Positions 12,740-23,964 of a DNA stretch of 64,000 bases are shown here, in pieces. This DNA is from Siphonodentalium dalli (taxonomy: Eukaryota; Mollusca; Scaphopoda; Gadilida; Siphonodentaliidae). How positions within the stretch are numbered: the stretch's first letter is position 1; each line of letters starts with the position of its first letter. The notes below the pieces were generated by a model. That model made no database searches. It saw only the letters and a list, made by a program, of their open reading frames with translations, and had not been told where the DNA came from. Location of the stretch: assembly GCA_032622095.1 (NCBI GenBank), contig CP136062.1, forward strand, positions 197,659,887-197,723,886. The letters run 5' to 3'. Both the position numbers and the translations under genes were made by a program.

Positions 12740-13285
12740 AATTCGTGGGGGTCTGTTATTCGTTGATTTCGTGGTTTTGCTCAACCACGAAATCAACAAC
12801 CAACAAAATAATCGACTGTTGTGTTGAATGAACAAAAAACCCATATAATATACGAGATGGAAATAAAGATCGGACATTAAGGTCTGTTTTCTAAAAGCCG
12901 TAAAATATATGTATAGAAAAACACAGAAGACGAGATGAAGCGTAATCGTTTTCAATAATTATCATTCATTCACCGAATCTGATCTCGGCTATCATAGTTT
13001 GTATGACAATGATGATGTGCTTTCAGCGCAGGAATACATTGGGGTCTAATTTCACAATAGTACACACATCATTTTTGTCATGCAGCTGCTATTGTAGGAC
13101 CTGTTGATGTGCATAAAAATGATATCTGATCCACGAATTCATGTACCGTCGAAAAAGCCTTTTGATAACAAACGACGAAAATTTATGCCAACGAAATCAA
13201 AGTCAATCGCAGTATGTGTTTTGTGTTATTAACCCATTCTCGACAAATTGAAGATGTGCGACATATGTAGTAAATATGCACTTTG
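12740..13285. other. Intergenic sequence, no recognised feature
   Basis: Apart from a short local inverted repeat near 12758-12800 (GATTTCGTGGTT opposite AACCACGAAATC, about 12 bp), I see nothing interpretable. The element to the left ends at 12739. Confidence 0.35.
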
Positions 13286-13640
13286 TATTATATTGGGAAT
13301 AACTCCACAAAAAAAAGTCGGACAGACGTCATAATCGCAGGTCACAGGTTCCCATTGTACTAAAGATATATGCCAAGTTTCAAAAACATTGACCTAAATA
13401 TGTAGGAATAAAACTCGGACAAAATTAAGCATGTTGTGAAAATTTTCTAAGTCGAAAAAGGGTGATAACTCCACCAAAAAGTCAGACAGACGTCATAATC
13501 GCAGAAGTTTCACGGAAAATGATCAAAAAACGACTGAGAAAAACTCAGGACAAATTTGTGTCCACGGACGACGGACGGACGACGGATTGACGGTCAAGCT
13601 GATCCCAGTACACCCCCACACCTTCTGTCGAGTTCTGGGC
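13286..13640. repeat. Decayed dispersed repeat with internal duplication
   Basis: The phrase CAGACGTCATAATCGCAG occurs twice (near 13324 and 13486), each time after an AACTCCAC(A/C)AAAAA segment, so this is a ~160-bp duplication. It ends with GACGACGGACGGACGACGGA near 13567, a short-repeat tail like those of abundant invertebrate repeats. It is non-coding. Confidence 0.45.
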
Positions 13641-13659
13641 TATTCAGTGACCCGGATTC

Positions 13660-14800
13660 CATATACAAATCTTAAACTATAATTTGATAAAACTGGGAAT
13701 TGCTATAATAAGAAATGTCTGCATTAATGTTTACTATCTTGTTGTGATGATTCCACAATTCTCTCATGTTTCACACAAAACAGCATATTTTACCCGAAAA
13801 TCGATTCCCAGAAAATTGGCGGACCCGATAATTATCTTAATGTAGGTGAACATGATCACACTTTGTTATTTAGTTAAATTCCTAAACAGAAATAGATGAA
13901 AATGTTATTTAGGCAGTTGGATTCCATTTTTCACTGTTTCCATTTACGAAAAAGCCTATTTAATCAAAACAAAATAAACAATCGTACAACATTTCATTTG
14001 AAGGTAACATCCACCATGTTCTGAGCTCTATCAAGACTAGTATGTTGATATATTATCCGTCTTGTTACTCTTCCACAGAATTTAATTCGACTAATGGTCG
14101 ATTCCATATATAGTGCCAGTTGATATATAGAAATAAGGGAGGGTGTGTTGTTCCGATAGCTGGATTCCAGTTTTCACTGATTTTATTAATAAATAAAAAC
14201 AAATAACCCTGGTAACCATTGATTCTGCTTTATTCCAACAACGCCTCATTATATATATTACATACATCTGAATTGTTGACAAACGAAGCTGTTTTTTATA
14301 TTAAAGGCATGCACAATAATTAATGATGCATATCATGTTGTGATCGATCCCAGAATTCTCTCATTTTTGACAAAAAAGCTGCTTTACCCCAAAAACGAAC
14401 CCTAGAGCATTGACATACTCCAAAATTATCTTAGAAAATGTGAACATGTCCCCCTCTATTGTTTAGTTGCGTTCCTATCCACAAATAGACGTAAATGTTA
14501 TTTAGGTAGCTGGATTCCATTTCTCACTGGTTTCATTCACGAAAAAGCCTATTTTACCAGGCAACACCGGCATGTTATCTGCTGTACCAAGATGAAACTT
14601 TTGATACATAACTAATCGTGTTACTCTTTCACATGATTCAATTCGAATAAGTGCCGATTCCGGTCCCCGCTAATACATGTGTAGGGCCTATACAGAAATA
14701 CAAGGGGATGCTACTCAGAGTACTCAATTCCAGTTTACATTGATTTTATTAATTCAAATCAGATTATCCTGGTAACCATAGAACCTGCCTTATTCCAAAA
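13660..14800 (-). repeat. Right arm of the large inverted duplication
   Basis: Two ~0.56 kb tandem units start near 13690 and 14300. They share TGTTGTGAT(G/C)(A/G)AT, GTTATTTAGG(C/T)AG(T/C)TGGATTCC and CCTGGTAACCAT(T/A)GA. They are inverted relative to the units at 7327-8295. The arm runs directly into the second satellite block at 14802. Divergence between units is considerable, so the duplication is old. ORF 14091-14282 (-) is not conserved between units. Confidence 0.65.
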
Positions 14801-14801
14801 G

Positions 14802-16043
14802 TTTTTGTTTATATACCATTTTATCGGATTTTGAGGGGTTAATAACACCGGCCGGAGTCGAGCGAGCGAGTAACATTTTCTAGGATGACCTCGTGCGATA
14901 TATCGCTACGTTATAACGTCGAGATATAGTGTCCACGGGCCCATGGGGTCGCCCGGGTGGTTCCGGGCGGTCCCAAGGTTCTTTTGTTTATACACAATTT
15001 TACCGTATTTTGAGGGGCTAATAACATCGGCCGTGGACGCGTCAACGAGTCAATATATGGAATTAACACTCAGGTGTATTGCACTACCGCGAATGACCAA
15101 AATAATCTGTCTGAAAACACACGAAGACACCCGTAATCACCCAGGCTCTTTTAGCCAATATCGGCATTTGTGGGGTTAATATGACGGACCGGAGACGAGC
15201 GAGCGAGTAAATTTTCTGTTGCCCTCGGGTGGCATGTCGCTACGTTATAACGCCGAGATATTGTGTCCACGGGCCCGTGGGGCCACCCGGGCGGTCCCGG
15301 GCGGTCCCAATGTTATTTTTGTTTATGTACCATTTTATCGGATTTTGAGGGGTTAATAACACCGGCCGGAGTCGAGCGAGCGAGTACCATTTTCTAGGTT
15401 GACCTCGTGGTGTATATTGCTACGTTATAACGTCGAGATATAGTGTCCACGCTCCCATGGGGCCTCCCGGGCGGTCCCGGGCGGTCCCGGGCGGTCCCAA
15501 TGTACTTTTTGTTTATATACCATTTTATCAGATTTTGAGGGGTTAATAACACCGGCCGGAGTCGAGCGAGCGAGTAACATTTTCTAGGTTGACCTCGTGG
15601 GGTATGTCGCTACGTTATAACGTCGAGATATAGTGTCCACGGGCCCATGGGGTCGCCCGGGCGGTCCCGGGCGGTCCCAAGGTTCTTCTGTTTATACACT
15701 ATTTTACCGTATTTTGAGGGGTTAATAACATCGGCCGTGGACGCGTCAACGAGTCAATATATGTAATTAACACTCAGGTGTATTGCACTACCGCGAATGA
15801 CCAGAATAATCTGTCTGAAAACACACGAAGACACCCGTAATCTCCCAGGCTCTTTTAGCCAATATCGGCATTTGTGGGGTTAATATGACCGGCCGGCGAC
15901 GAGCGAGCGAGTAAATTTTTCTATGTTGCCCTCAGGTGGCATGTCGCTACGTTATAACGTCCATATATTGTGTCCACGGGCCCGTGGGGCCACCCGGGCG
16001 GTCCCGGGCGGTCCCCGGTCGGTCCCGGGCGGTCCCGGGCGGT
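14802..16043 (+). repeat. Complex satellite block, right
   Basis: This is the same satellite, and the same orientation, as 4392-7281: type A units near 14810, 15319 and 15512, and type B units near 14988 and 15690. The last unit ends in at least five tandem copies of the GC-rich 10-mer CCCGGGCGGT, including a variant CCCCGGTCGGT, up to 16043, where ordinary AT-rich sequence starts abruptly. The ORF 14943-15179 spans a unit and is a repeat artefact that also appears at 4876-5103. Confidence 0.9.
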
Positions 16044-16254
16044 AATTAGTCACACCGAATTTTTGTAATGTTATATCCAATTTTTCTGCCATTTGTTAGA
16101 ACACGATATCGCCGCACAAACTACCGAAACCATTTGCGTACATGTAATATGAACAAACACAAGAAAATATTAATGCCAACTAAAATAAAATGACACGGAT
16201 ATAAATGAAACATGACACGGATATAAAGGCCATGTAGACACAGATAAACAAATA

Positions 16255-16257
<3 letters not shown>

Positions 16258-16317
<60 letters not shown>
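16258..16317. repeat. (AT)n microsatellite
   Basis: This is about 60 bp of uninterrupted alternating A and T. The minus-strand ORF over it (16170-16388) translates to a Tyr-Ile run and is not a gene. Confidence 0.97.
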
Positions 16318-16319
<2 letters not shown>

Positions 16320-16554
16320 CAAAATATGAAATTGTTTTTTATTATAAAAGATTTTATCTGACAATTCTTTATTCACTGACGAAATCAATCCGGGGCAAAT
16401 ATACCCGAAAAAATCCTACCGCAAGTAATACTGCGGCAACTCTTTGATGTCGCGGATTATTCACACCTCCCGCACTGTCCCTGAAAAGAGTAGGTGCCGC
16501 TCTGCATTGGGGTGCAGACCACGCCGTAAACACGGCTGACCACGCTATTAACAC

Positions 16555-16880
16555 GGCATGAACACGACTTCAACACGGATGACCACGGCGTGCACTCAGA
16601 TGACCACGGCATGTACACGCCGTGTTCAGACCGTTTTTGAACACGCTGGCCATTTTGCCGTAATTGATCACGCTAAGAACACGACTTCAATTAACACGGA
16701 TGACCACGGCGTGAACTCGGGTGACCACGGCATGTACACGCCGTGTTCAAACCGTTTTTGAACACGCTGGCCATTTTTCTGAAGTTGACCACGCTAAGAC
16801 CACGCGCGATTTTTCCGTATTTTTTCCGTGTTAAAATGTTGGCCACGCGTGGTTTTGAAAAAACCACGGGCCTTGTACTG
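16555..16880. repeat. CACG-rich block with a 121-bp tandem duplication
   Basis: ATGTACACGCCGTGTTCA begins at 16611 and again at 16732, giving a 121-bp period, with the surrounding text also duplicated. The block is saturated with CACG, often as ACCACGG or AACACG. It contains local inverted pairs such as ACACGCCGTGTT and GTTTTTGAACACG. It ends against the truncation point of the downstream LINE. The translation is low in information, so I regard it as non-coding. Confidence 0.75.
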
Positions 16881-16903
16881 TACTACAGAATTCGTCATCT
16901 GGA

Positions 16904-18226
16904 TTGACTGTTAACAGCATACCTTGTGTGGCACCGACTACGGCTGATGATATCACTCTGATATCACTTTCCAAAGCAGGTCTAGATACTCTGTTGGACA
17001 TATGTTTTCACTTCAGCGCTCTCTGGCGATTCAATTTCTCCAATACTAAGAGCTCTGTTGTAGTCTTCAATGAGTCGAAGCATTGTTTTGCAAAATCTAA
17101 TCGAATTTGGATGATCGGCAATGAATCTATTCCAGAACAGACTGAAGCCACTCACCTCGGAATTATTCAAAACAAATACGCTGATAGACGATCATTCGCT
17201 TCTAACGTCTCATCCAAAATGCGACAAACATTTTTCGGCACATTTACCCGAACCCACTTGTTATCACTATCACCAGTTTCTATGTCCATTATTCTTAAAT
17301 GTGTTGTTATGCCAAAAGCTCTATATGGGACCGAAATCATGTCCACTGCCCAAGTGACCAGCATTGCAGTCATGGAAAGGTCTCTTCGAACTTGTGCAAA
17401 GTATATTCAATCACTTCCAAAACGTGCTAGTACCAAGCTCTCACTAGGTCTTCTTGGAGTTCTACCGGCGGAAAGGGAAATTGACATACGGAAACTCTGC
17501 TTCTTATCATGTCTCATTCATTTACCCATTGGACATCAAATACCCTTGCAATTATTCTTGAGGAACGTTTTTGTATATAGACTGTATAAAAGAAAATCCA
17601 ATGGTTTCGCTGTGGAAATATACCACATCCTACAAAAATATCAACTTTTAAAATTTCTTTATAGCTACCTGGATGAAGGCATTTTTCCTGATAAAACTAC
17701 ATGGAAGAGAATTGTGAAAGATACTGTTTTAACATCATACCGGAATGCTTGGATGTCGTCTGTTAAGGAAGATCCCTTCTTCAAGATATTTTTTAAAGTT
17801 CATAACAACCCGTTAGTTCCCTGGACTGTGTGGACTCGCCTGCAGGCACACCCCCGGAACAAACCAAAATTCAAAAATCTATGCCGATTACTGAACAGAA
17901 CCACATTTGATAATAATGCCTTGTGTATTCTGTGCAACACCATATATCACAATGAACTAGAACACATCATGTTTTCTTGTTGTTCGCATACTTTGATTGC
18001 CATACGCAACACATACTGGGAGTGGATACTCAATTATTACGGGATTCGTGTTTATATGTATCTGGACAACTTGCAACCCGAGGACATGATGGCGCTAGTA
18101 TTAGGAAGCGCAAACATCGATATAGTGGGACAATTACCACATTACTGTGCAGACTCTATTGTTCACTCGACGGCTATCTTTCTAATGTGTGCCAGTGAAA
18201 TGATTCAGCAAAAACAATACATGTGA
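16904..18226 (+). pseudogene. 5'-truncated LINE ORF2: RT C-terminus plus CCHC zinc finger
   Basis: The frame is open for 440 codons, but its first codon is TTG. Reading stays open upstream to about 16884, where LINE-like text (LQNSSSGLTVNSIPC) begins, so this is a truncated element and not a start. Residues 13-20 read TTADDITL, the ADD catalytic box of a reverse transcriptase whose usual aromatic residue before Ala is Thr here. The thumb region follows, with KSSVVVF and MPKALYGTEI. Near residue 335 lies a finger-type motif spaced C-x2-C-x9-H-x4-C (CILC...H...C), as in the zf-RVT region of LINE ORF2 proteins. The RT fingers and the whole endonuclease are missing, so the copy cannot be active. 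An AATAAA at about 18486 ends a CT-rich 3' tail. The open frame is long and undamaged, which suggests recent insertion. The clade was not resolved. Confidence 0.85.
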
Positions 18227-18500
18227 TGCCATACATCACATTCATCCGGTCCACGATTGCTATAGCGTCCAGTTCTGGAACCTCTTGCTACTTAAACTCT
18301 CTCGATGCCCTAGCTAAATATTTCTATCTGTCTCCCTACATCTTTCTCTCTATATATATATCTCATTCTCTCCCCCACTCTCTCCACCACTGTCCTCAGT
18401 CACCCCTCGTGCTATTTGCTCTCATCTCGTTGATCTTGATGTATTATATTGTATATACCGAGGCTCTCCCATTGTGGAGGTTGAACAATAAACATTCATG
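18227..18500 (+). other. Probable 3' UTR of the upstream LINE
   Basis: CT-rich sequence (CTCATTCTCTCCCCCACTCT near 18361) follows the LINE stop codon and ends with CAATAAACATTC around 18485-18496, a plausible polyadenylation signal. The next LINE fragment begins immediately afterwards. The first part of an apparent ORF at 18223-18654 overlaps this tail; only its last third is endonuclease-like. Confidence 0.5.
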
Positions 18501-18655
18501 TCTTTCGAAATGTAATTCGAATGAACTGATTATTCTCGGAGGGGATTTGAATGCACGTACAGGAGAACTACCGGACTACGTTGCAATGGACAGTGATAAT
18601 CATATTAACCTACCTGATGATTATTTATTAGATACAGACAAACCAATTTATTAAT

Positions 18656-18904
18656 ATGGACAGTGCCGTCAACGCATTTGGCAGGCAACTTTTACAATTA
18701 TGCCAGAGTACAGGCATTGGAATAGCTAATGGCAGATCAGCTGGGGATAGGATATGCCACTTCACGAGTTATCAGTATTATGGTACAAGCGTGGTCGATT
18801 ACATAATATTAACGAATAGATTTCTACACACAGTAGATTATTTCTGTGTTAAACTACCTTCCGAGTATTCAGACCATTGCCAACTAGCTCTTCGCTTGCT
18901 TTAG
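18656..18904 (+). pseudogene. LINE endonuclease C-terminal fragment
   Basis: The 82 codons read like the end of an AP-like (EEP) endonuclease: NAFGRQLLQLCQSTGIGIAN, then a strand with VVDYIILTNRF, then the conserved SDHCQL containing the Ser-Asp-His of the active site. The frame with GGDLNART lies just upstream (about 18538-18600) and is separated by a stop at 18652-18654. The N-terminal half of the domain is absent. Confidence 0.8.
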
Positions 18905-19432
18905 CCCTGTTCAACCCCAAGTCACAAAGCTGTAACTACAAAATTTACTTATGAAAAACAAAAAATCAAAAAGTGGAATAGCTTAAGTAAACACAAATCG
19001 TGCCATTTAATTAATTCACCTTCCGTGAAGCACGAATTGACTCAGTGTCGATTACGCACATACTCTAAGGACAAACAGGGAGTAACCGAAGCGTTAGATG
19101 ATATAATATGTATTATAAACAAAATAAACAGGCACGCCTGCTCCAAGGTTACCGCGAAGAAAAGACATGTACGCAAAAGAAAATGGTTTGATAACAGGTG
19201 TAAAGACTTGAAAATGAGTTTCGACAGTATCGCGATATCCCTTTAATACAAACCTAAGAACCAAATTTTTCATAATCAAAAAAGAATATATAAGAAGGAA
19301 TTGAAACGTGAAAAAAGAAAATTCTACGCGGAACTCCATAATAGTTTGGACGAATTAGAAACAGGTGCCCCTCAACAATATTGACGAATTATAGATGACT
19401 TAAGAAATAAAAACAATAAACCATCGGATGAT

Positions 19433-20092
19433 TTGGATGCTGACCCAGCTACTGACTTTTTCAAAAATCTATACTGCCCTACTCAACCTAATTCTTCAGG
19501 AAGTGGTCCACCAATATGTCGATCTAAAACACCTGAAATATCTCTCAATAATGGTCCAATCACCGCGGATGAAATTCTGTCCGCCACGTGTGAGCTTAAA
19601 ACAAGAAAGGCGGTTGGTCCGGATCAGATTTCGAATGAATTTCTCAAATGTGCAGTACCTCTAATGACTGCCGAATTTGTTCAAACGTTCAACAACATTT
19701 TACAATCCGGATATTACCCACCAGAATGGAGTCAGTCTGTTCCCAGTTTAATACATAAAAAGGGAGCAAAAGACGATCCCAATAATTATCGTGCAATAGC
19801 ATTGAGCTCGTCAGTAGGGAAACTATTCAATAAAATTATTAATCACAGATTAGCTACATTTATCCATGCTAACAACATAATCAGCGAAAACCAATTCGGC
19901 TTTTGTACTGGCAAAAGTACAGCCGATAGCGCCTTTGTCCTACATGCGTCAATACAGAAATATAAATCATCTAAGAAACCTGTCTATGCAACATTTGTCG
20001 ATTTTAGGAAAGCTTTTGATACTGTTAATCGACAAATTCTTTTTAGAAAAATGAAACAGCTGGCATTTCAGGATTTTCATTGGAAATATTAA
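19433..20092 (+). pseudogene. LINE reverse transcriptase fragment (fingers and palm)
   Basis: This is the best-preserved part of the element, with 219 codons. It shows KAVGPDQISNEFLK, NNYRAIALSSSVGKLFNKII, NQFGF and FVDFRKAFDTVNR, which are RT blocks 1 to 4 including the first catalytic Asp. The frame ends at a stop at 20090-20092. RT continues in another frame (20133-20350) with NGISPSHLSTIGVRQ, a stop where a Gly-Asp is usual, then MLSPLLFKIFIDDI and LLCADDLVWSL, the ADD box. Confidence 0.9.
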
Positions 20093-20388
20093 AATCACTA
20101 TACAAGTCAAGTCTTTATAGCACAAATACAAGCAACGGTATCAGTCCTTCACATCTCTCCACAATTGGAGTACGCCAATGATATATGTTATCGCCCTTAC
20201 TATTTAAAATATTCATTGATGACATTAAGGACATTTTCGATGACAAATGTGAACCGTTACGTGTTGGATCTAGCGCTCTCAATCATTTGCTCTGCGCAGA
20301 TGACTTAGTTTGGTCTCTGAGAGTCCAGAAGGACTTCAGCGATGTTTAGACAAACTCCAGTCCTGTCGATAAACACGGAGAAGACGAA

Positions 20389-21147
20389 ATGCTTGATTTT
20401 CAGATCGAGGAAGCCAAAAGTTCACCCACAGTTTTTCCTCGAATATACCTATCTCGGAATGACGTTTTCCAGCCCAGGAAATTCACGCAGGCCGTAAATA
20501 ATTTGAGTGGGAAAGGACGAAAAGCTCTTTATACAATATCTCGTGCGTGTGCAAATAAAGCGCCCCTCCCTATAAAAACTTCCCTTAAACTGTTTGATAA
20601 GTTAATCAAGCCTATACTTCTATATGGCAGTGAATTATGGGCAAGTGAATTAACAATCAAAAATCACGAACGTTATCCGTGTGAGAAACTTCATATCACA
20701 CATTGCAAACAAATACTTGGAGTCGGTAAATACGCTTCAAACAATGCAGTCAGAGCCGAATTAGGGAGCTACCCGTTATATATTGACGCTTTGTGTAGAA
20801 TGGCTTCATATGCCGTTAAAATCTCATCCAGTTGTACCAGTGGCATATTAAATGATGCAATGCGCGAACAGCGCAGCGGGGTAGCTGGGAATTCGATATT
20901 CAAAAGTCTGGAGTCATATGGCTTGACTATACCCTCCGACATTGCTAACAACAAGCCTCTAATTAACAAGCTTCTAAAGTCATTTATATGCCAGCTTAGA
21001 GAAAATCACATTGAAAATTTCAGAACAAGTATGCGCGATGATGTTTCAAAAACTGGTAAAAATAAATTAAGAACATATCGACTTTTTAAAGGAGATATTG
21101 TCCTAGAACCCTATCTCTTAAATACAACGTCGCTAGCTGACCGCTGA
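20389..21147 (+). pseudogene. LINE ORF2 C-terminal region fragment
   Basis: The 252 codons match the region downstream of LINE RT domains: KALYTISRACANKAPLPI, then KLFDKLIKPILLYGSELWAS, an almost universal LINE signature. The open frame stops at 21145-21147, but after that TGA the same frame continues with AFTRLRISNHSLAIEKGRH and then C...DERHFLIDCPTF near 21250-21310, the remains of a terminal zinc finger. The stop is therefore a mutation inside the ancestral ORF. Confidence 0.85.
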
Positions 21148-21560
21148 GCATTTACACGTCTAAGAATAAGTAATCATTCTCTTGCCATTGAAAAGGGTCG
21201 TCACGCCCAACCACCGATTACCGATTCCTTTAGCCAGAAGATTATGTGTAATGACGAAGCCATCGACGATGAGAGGCATTTCCTAATTGATTGTCCAACA
21301 TTTCTTCCTATACGGAATTAACTCATTAAAATTATGGGTGACAATTTTATCAATTTTCGATTGATGAGTAGATTGGACCAACTCACACATATATTAGACA
21401 ATGACACAGCTTAGATATGCTCCCAAATCTGCAACGTTGTCAAGCGGTTATTCGAGGCCAGATCACAGCTAAACTAGACAAATTACGTGTGTTGAATCAT
21501 GTATGATAACTCACTCTACAGATAAAAATATACGCAATTAATGAATATATATATTTGTAA

Positions 21561-22405
21561 TACGACCCTGCCTACCTATGCTTAAAAGCCATGTCCTGAT
21601 TGGCCAGTGGCCCGAGTTACCATGGCTATCTCGTTCCAGTTTTGTGGTACAATTCTACTTTTTCCAATTGTACCACGAAAAAAATCGGTTTATTCAGATC
21701 GCCGCACGCGACTTTTCCCGTCTTTTCTAACTCCGCGCAAACGGGGCATCAACGGAGTACACCCGCACCCGTAACTATTTGAATTAATTTGCTACATCTT
21801 GACAATCTTGCGAATTTTCTAGCGATTTTTCGCTTGAAACCAGTTTGGTTGCCAATGAATATGGTCCAAATGATGTTATTATATACTGATATATGTTACG
21901 ACCAAAGAAAGTTACTTAATAAGTATATTAAATGACAAAATAAATCCATGGGGCCGGGCTGTGCATTCGTCGATTCGAATCTCGATCATATTCGATATTT
22001 CGGAATCAAGTTGAAAATGAAAGCGCTTGTTCACCAGTACAGAAGGGGAATAAGATTAGTTTAGTAAACTAGATCATTTAGATCGCTTTGTGTAAGGAAA
22101 ATGGTCCATAGTCGATGATAATATTCATGTTGTCCCAACAACGTTCAACACAGAAATGACAGCAATCGTATTTCCTGTACAATTTAAATGAAAGACACGG
22201 GCGCCGCTGAAAACACATCGTTTTTTAGCCAATCACAACGATTATTCACGCAAACAAATTACTGGAGTACTCCATGCAAAGAATCTAGTACGCCAAATAC
22301 GAATTACACCACGAAATGTTTTCTCACCTGAGACCGAAAAAGCGCAGTATTTCGTTGACTATTCAGTCGAATTGTGACCATAAACTTTCAGTCGTATTAC
22401 AAAAT
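21561..22405. other. Intergenic sequence, no gene recognised
   Basis: Near 21633-21690 a short inverted pair occurs (TTTTGTGGTACAATT opposite AATTGTACCACGAAAA). It resembles part of the hairpin at 22412-22538, where TTGTACCACACAAAA is used. Nothing else stands out. Confidence 0.35.
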
Positions 22406-22411
22406 AAATAA

Positions 22412-22538
22412 ATACACGGTGTATCGGTGTGTATGGCCAAGTTGTACCACACAAAACTTATTGTAGGACTCCGCTACGCGTCGTCCTACAATCAGTTTTT
22501 TGTGGTACAACTTGACCATACACACCTCTACACCGTGT
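22412..22538. repeat. 127-bp foldback hairpin
   Basis: TACACGGTGTATCGGTGTGT at the left mirrors the right end that finishes CTACACCGTGTA. The inner arms TTGTACCACACAAAA and TTTTTTGTGGTACAA pair, and the loop region is GGACTCCGCTACGCGTCGTCC, which folds again. Arms are about 60 bp with a few mismatches. It is a foldback or MITE remnant with no coding capacity. Confidence 0.75.
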
Positions 22539-22539
22539 A

Positions 22540-23955
22540 TTTATTTCTTAAATATATTATCAACTATTATTCAATGTATGTAATGTCAATATATTATATG
22601 ATGTCACATGATACACTGTTAATATTATTATACATGGCAACCTGTCCTTATAATGGGGCGTCTTTTGCTGAATAAATATATCTATCTATCAGCATCACTT
22701 AAGATGTCAGTATTTGTAATGCACTTTAAAAAAGGTCTATAAATGCAAGCAACAGTCTAGTTATTTGAAACTTAATGCTACATGCATGTAATTATTAATG
22801 TCCCTTTGATAAACTAAATGGATCAGAATGATAGCAATGGAAATATGCGTTTTGTGTTGCAACTCCTTTATACAACATGTTAATATATATATATATATAT
22901 ATTGCGCTTATAATCTTTTTTTTATATAAATTCTCAAATTTAACCTGGAACCCTGAATACATCTTAATTCTTGAACTGATTGAATTGTAGTACACACATA
23001 TTCACAAGCCAAAGTTAAATCCAGTTTCTGTCAGGGCTGTTATTATTTAAAATAATACTAATTTCAAGAACTTGCTCTCGCATTTGCTTGATGGGTGTAT
23101 TCAAATCCATGTCTTGGGTCTTCGTGTATGCCAAAATTACTAAGACCGACCAGCATTCGAGGATTTGAACACCTAGATTTGGATCCAAATCAACGCACCT
23201 GGTATCATTAGCTACTGTATGTTGTATGTTTTTGCCAGTTCTCAGTGTTCGAATTGTCTAGTGTAGATCACGTCTTAATGATCTGCCGTTCATTAATGAC
23301 CAAGAATGTGAATTCGAATTCAGCCGATCACGGATTCAATAACTCATTCCAGCACCTGAAATCTTTGTATGCATTTCTTTGAGAACCTGGGACAAACTGT
23401 GCTCCTTGTCAATTTGAAAAGAATTGGCCCGAAAGTTACTGGTACCGGTATTTACCATTGTTCTAACTGGTATGCAATCGGTTCTGGGTTAAACATTTTT
23501 GCTCAAATGTTTGTAAAACGTTTGATATGCTATTGTTGGGAAGAATACCATTGTAATCATATGTGACAATGTTCATGACAAATAGTTGAAAAAGATCACC
23601 AGTGACCAAGTATAGAACAATGCTGATTATCCCCATAGAGTTCAGTGTTAATTATTGACATCTTCAAATGGAAATTATCTTGAAACATGTGCACCATATG
23701 TGGAATAGTTTAGGAAGATAATGTCATTTAAGACTTGTATACCAAATTTCAGATGAATCTGGTGAAAAATATCCTTATATGAGCATTTTTTTTATTTTTA
23801 AAAAAGCGAAACGCTCTTTAAATTGGAAAATCCTCTTTATTATCAGATTCCGGAAAATTTAAAGCTGGAAACAAGTCAATCCTAAAATAGTTCATGGAAC
23901 CAATACCAAATCCACTTTAATATTGCTTTTACCTCACAAAGCCAGGTTAATTACA
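22540..23955. other. AT-rich intergenic sequence
   Basis: A short AT run (about 22880-22903) is present. Open frames at 22427-22675, 22795-22995 and 23369-23566 have no domains, and the first overlaps the hairpin. No repeat unit was recognised. Confidence 0.35.
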
Positions 23956-23964
23956 CAAGGAAGT

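Larger units (their letters stand above)
18502..21420 (+). pseudogene. Second LINE, 5'-truncated and frameshifted (EN-RT-CCHC)
   Basis: The order of domains is typical of a non-LTR ORF2. An endonuclease C-terminal half carries GGDLNART (near 18540) and, in another frame, VVDYIILTNRF and SDHCQL with the catalytic-type SDH (18656-18904). A degenerate linker follows, then an RT domain and a C-terminal region ending near 21300 with a decayed zinc finger (C...HFLIDC). Several frames are used, with stops between them, so the element is dead. It follows the other LINE in the same orientation but its sequence is clearly different, so two families are adjacent. The 3' end is probably before 21560. A relative of a different clade lies at 59.75-61.43 kb on the minus strand. 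Confidence 0.85.

Noticed and set aside
16170-16388. Minus-strand ORF of 72 codons
   Set aside because: Its middle is a Tyr-Ile run produced by the (AT)n microsatellite.
16904-18226. A functional 440-residue host protein
   Set aside because: The content is the C-terminal part of a LINE reverse transcriptase with its zinc finger, and the frame starts at TTG after a truncation.
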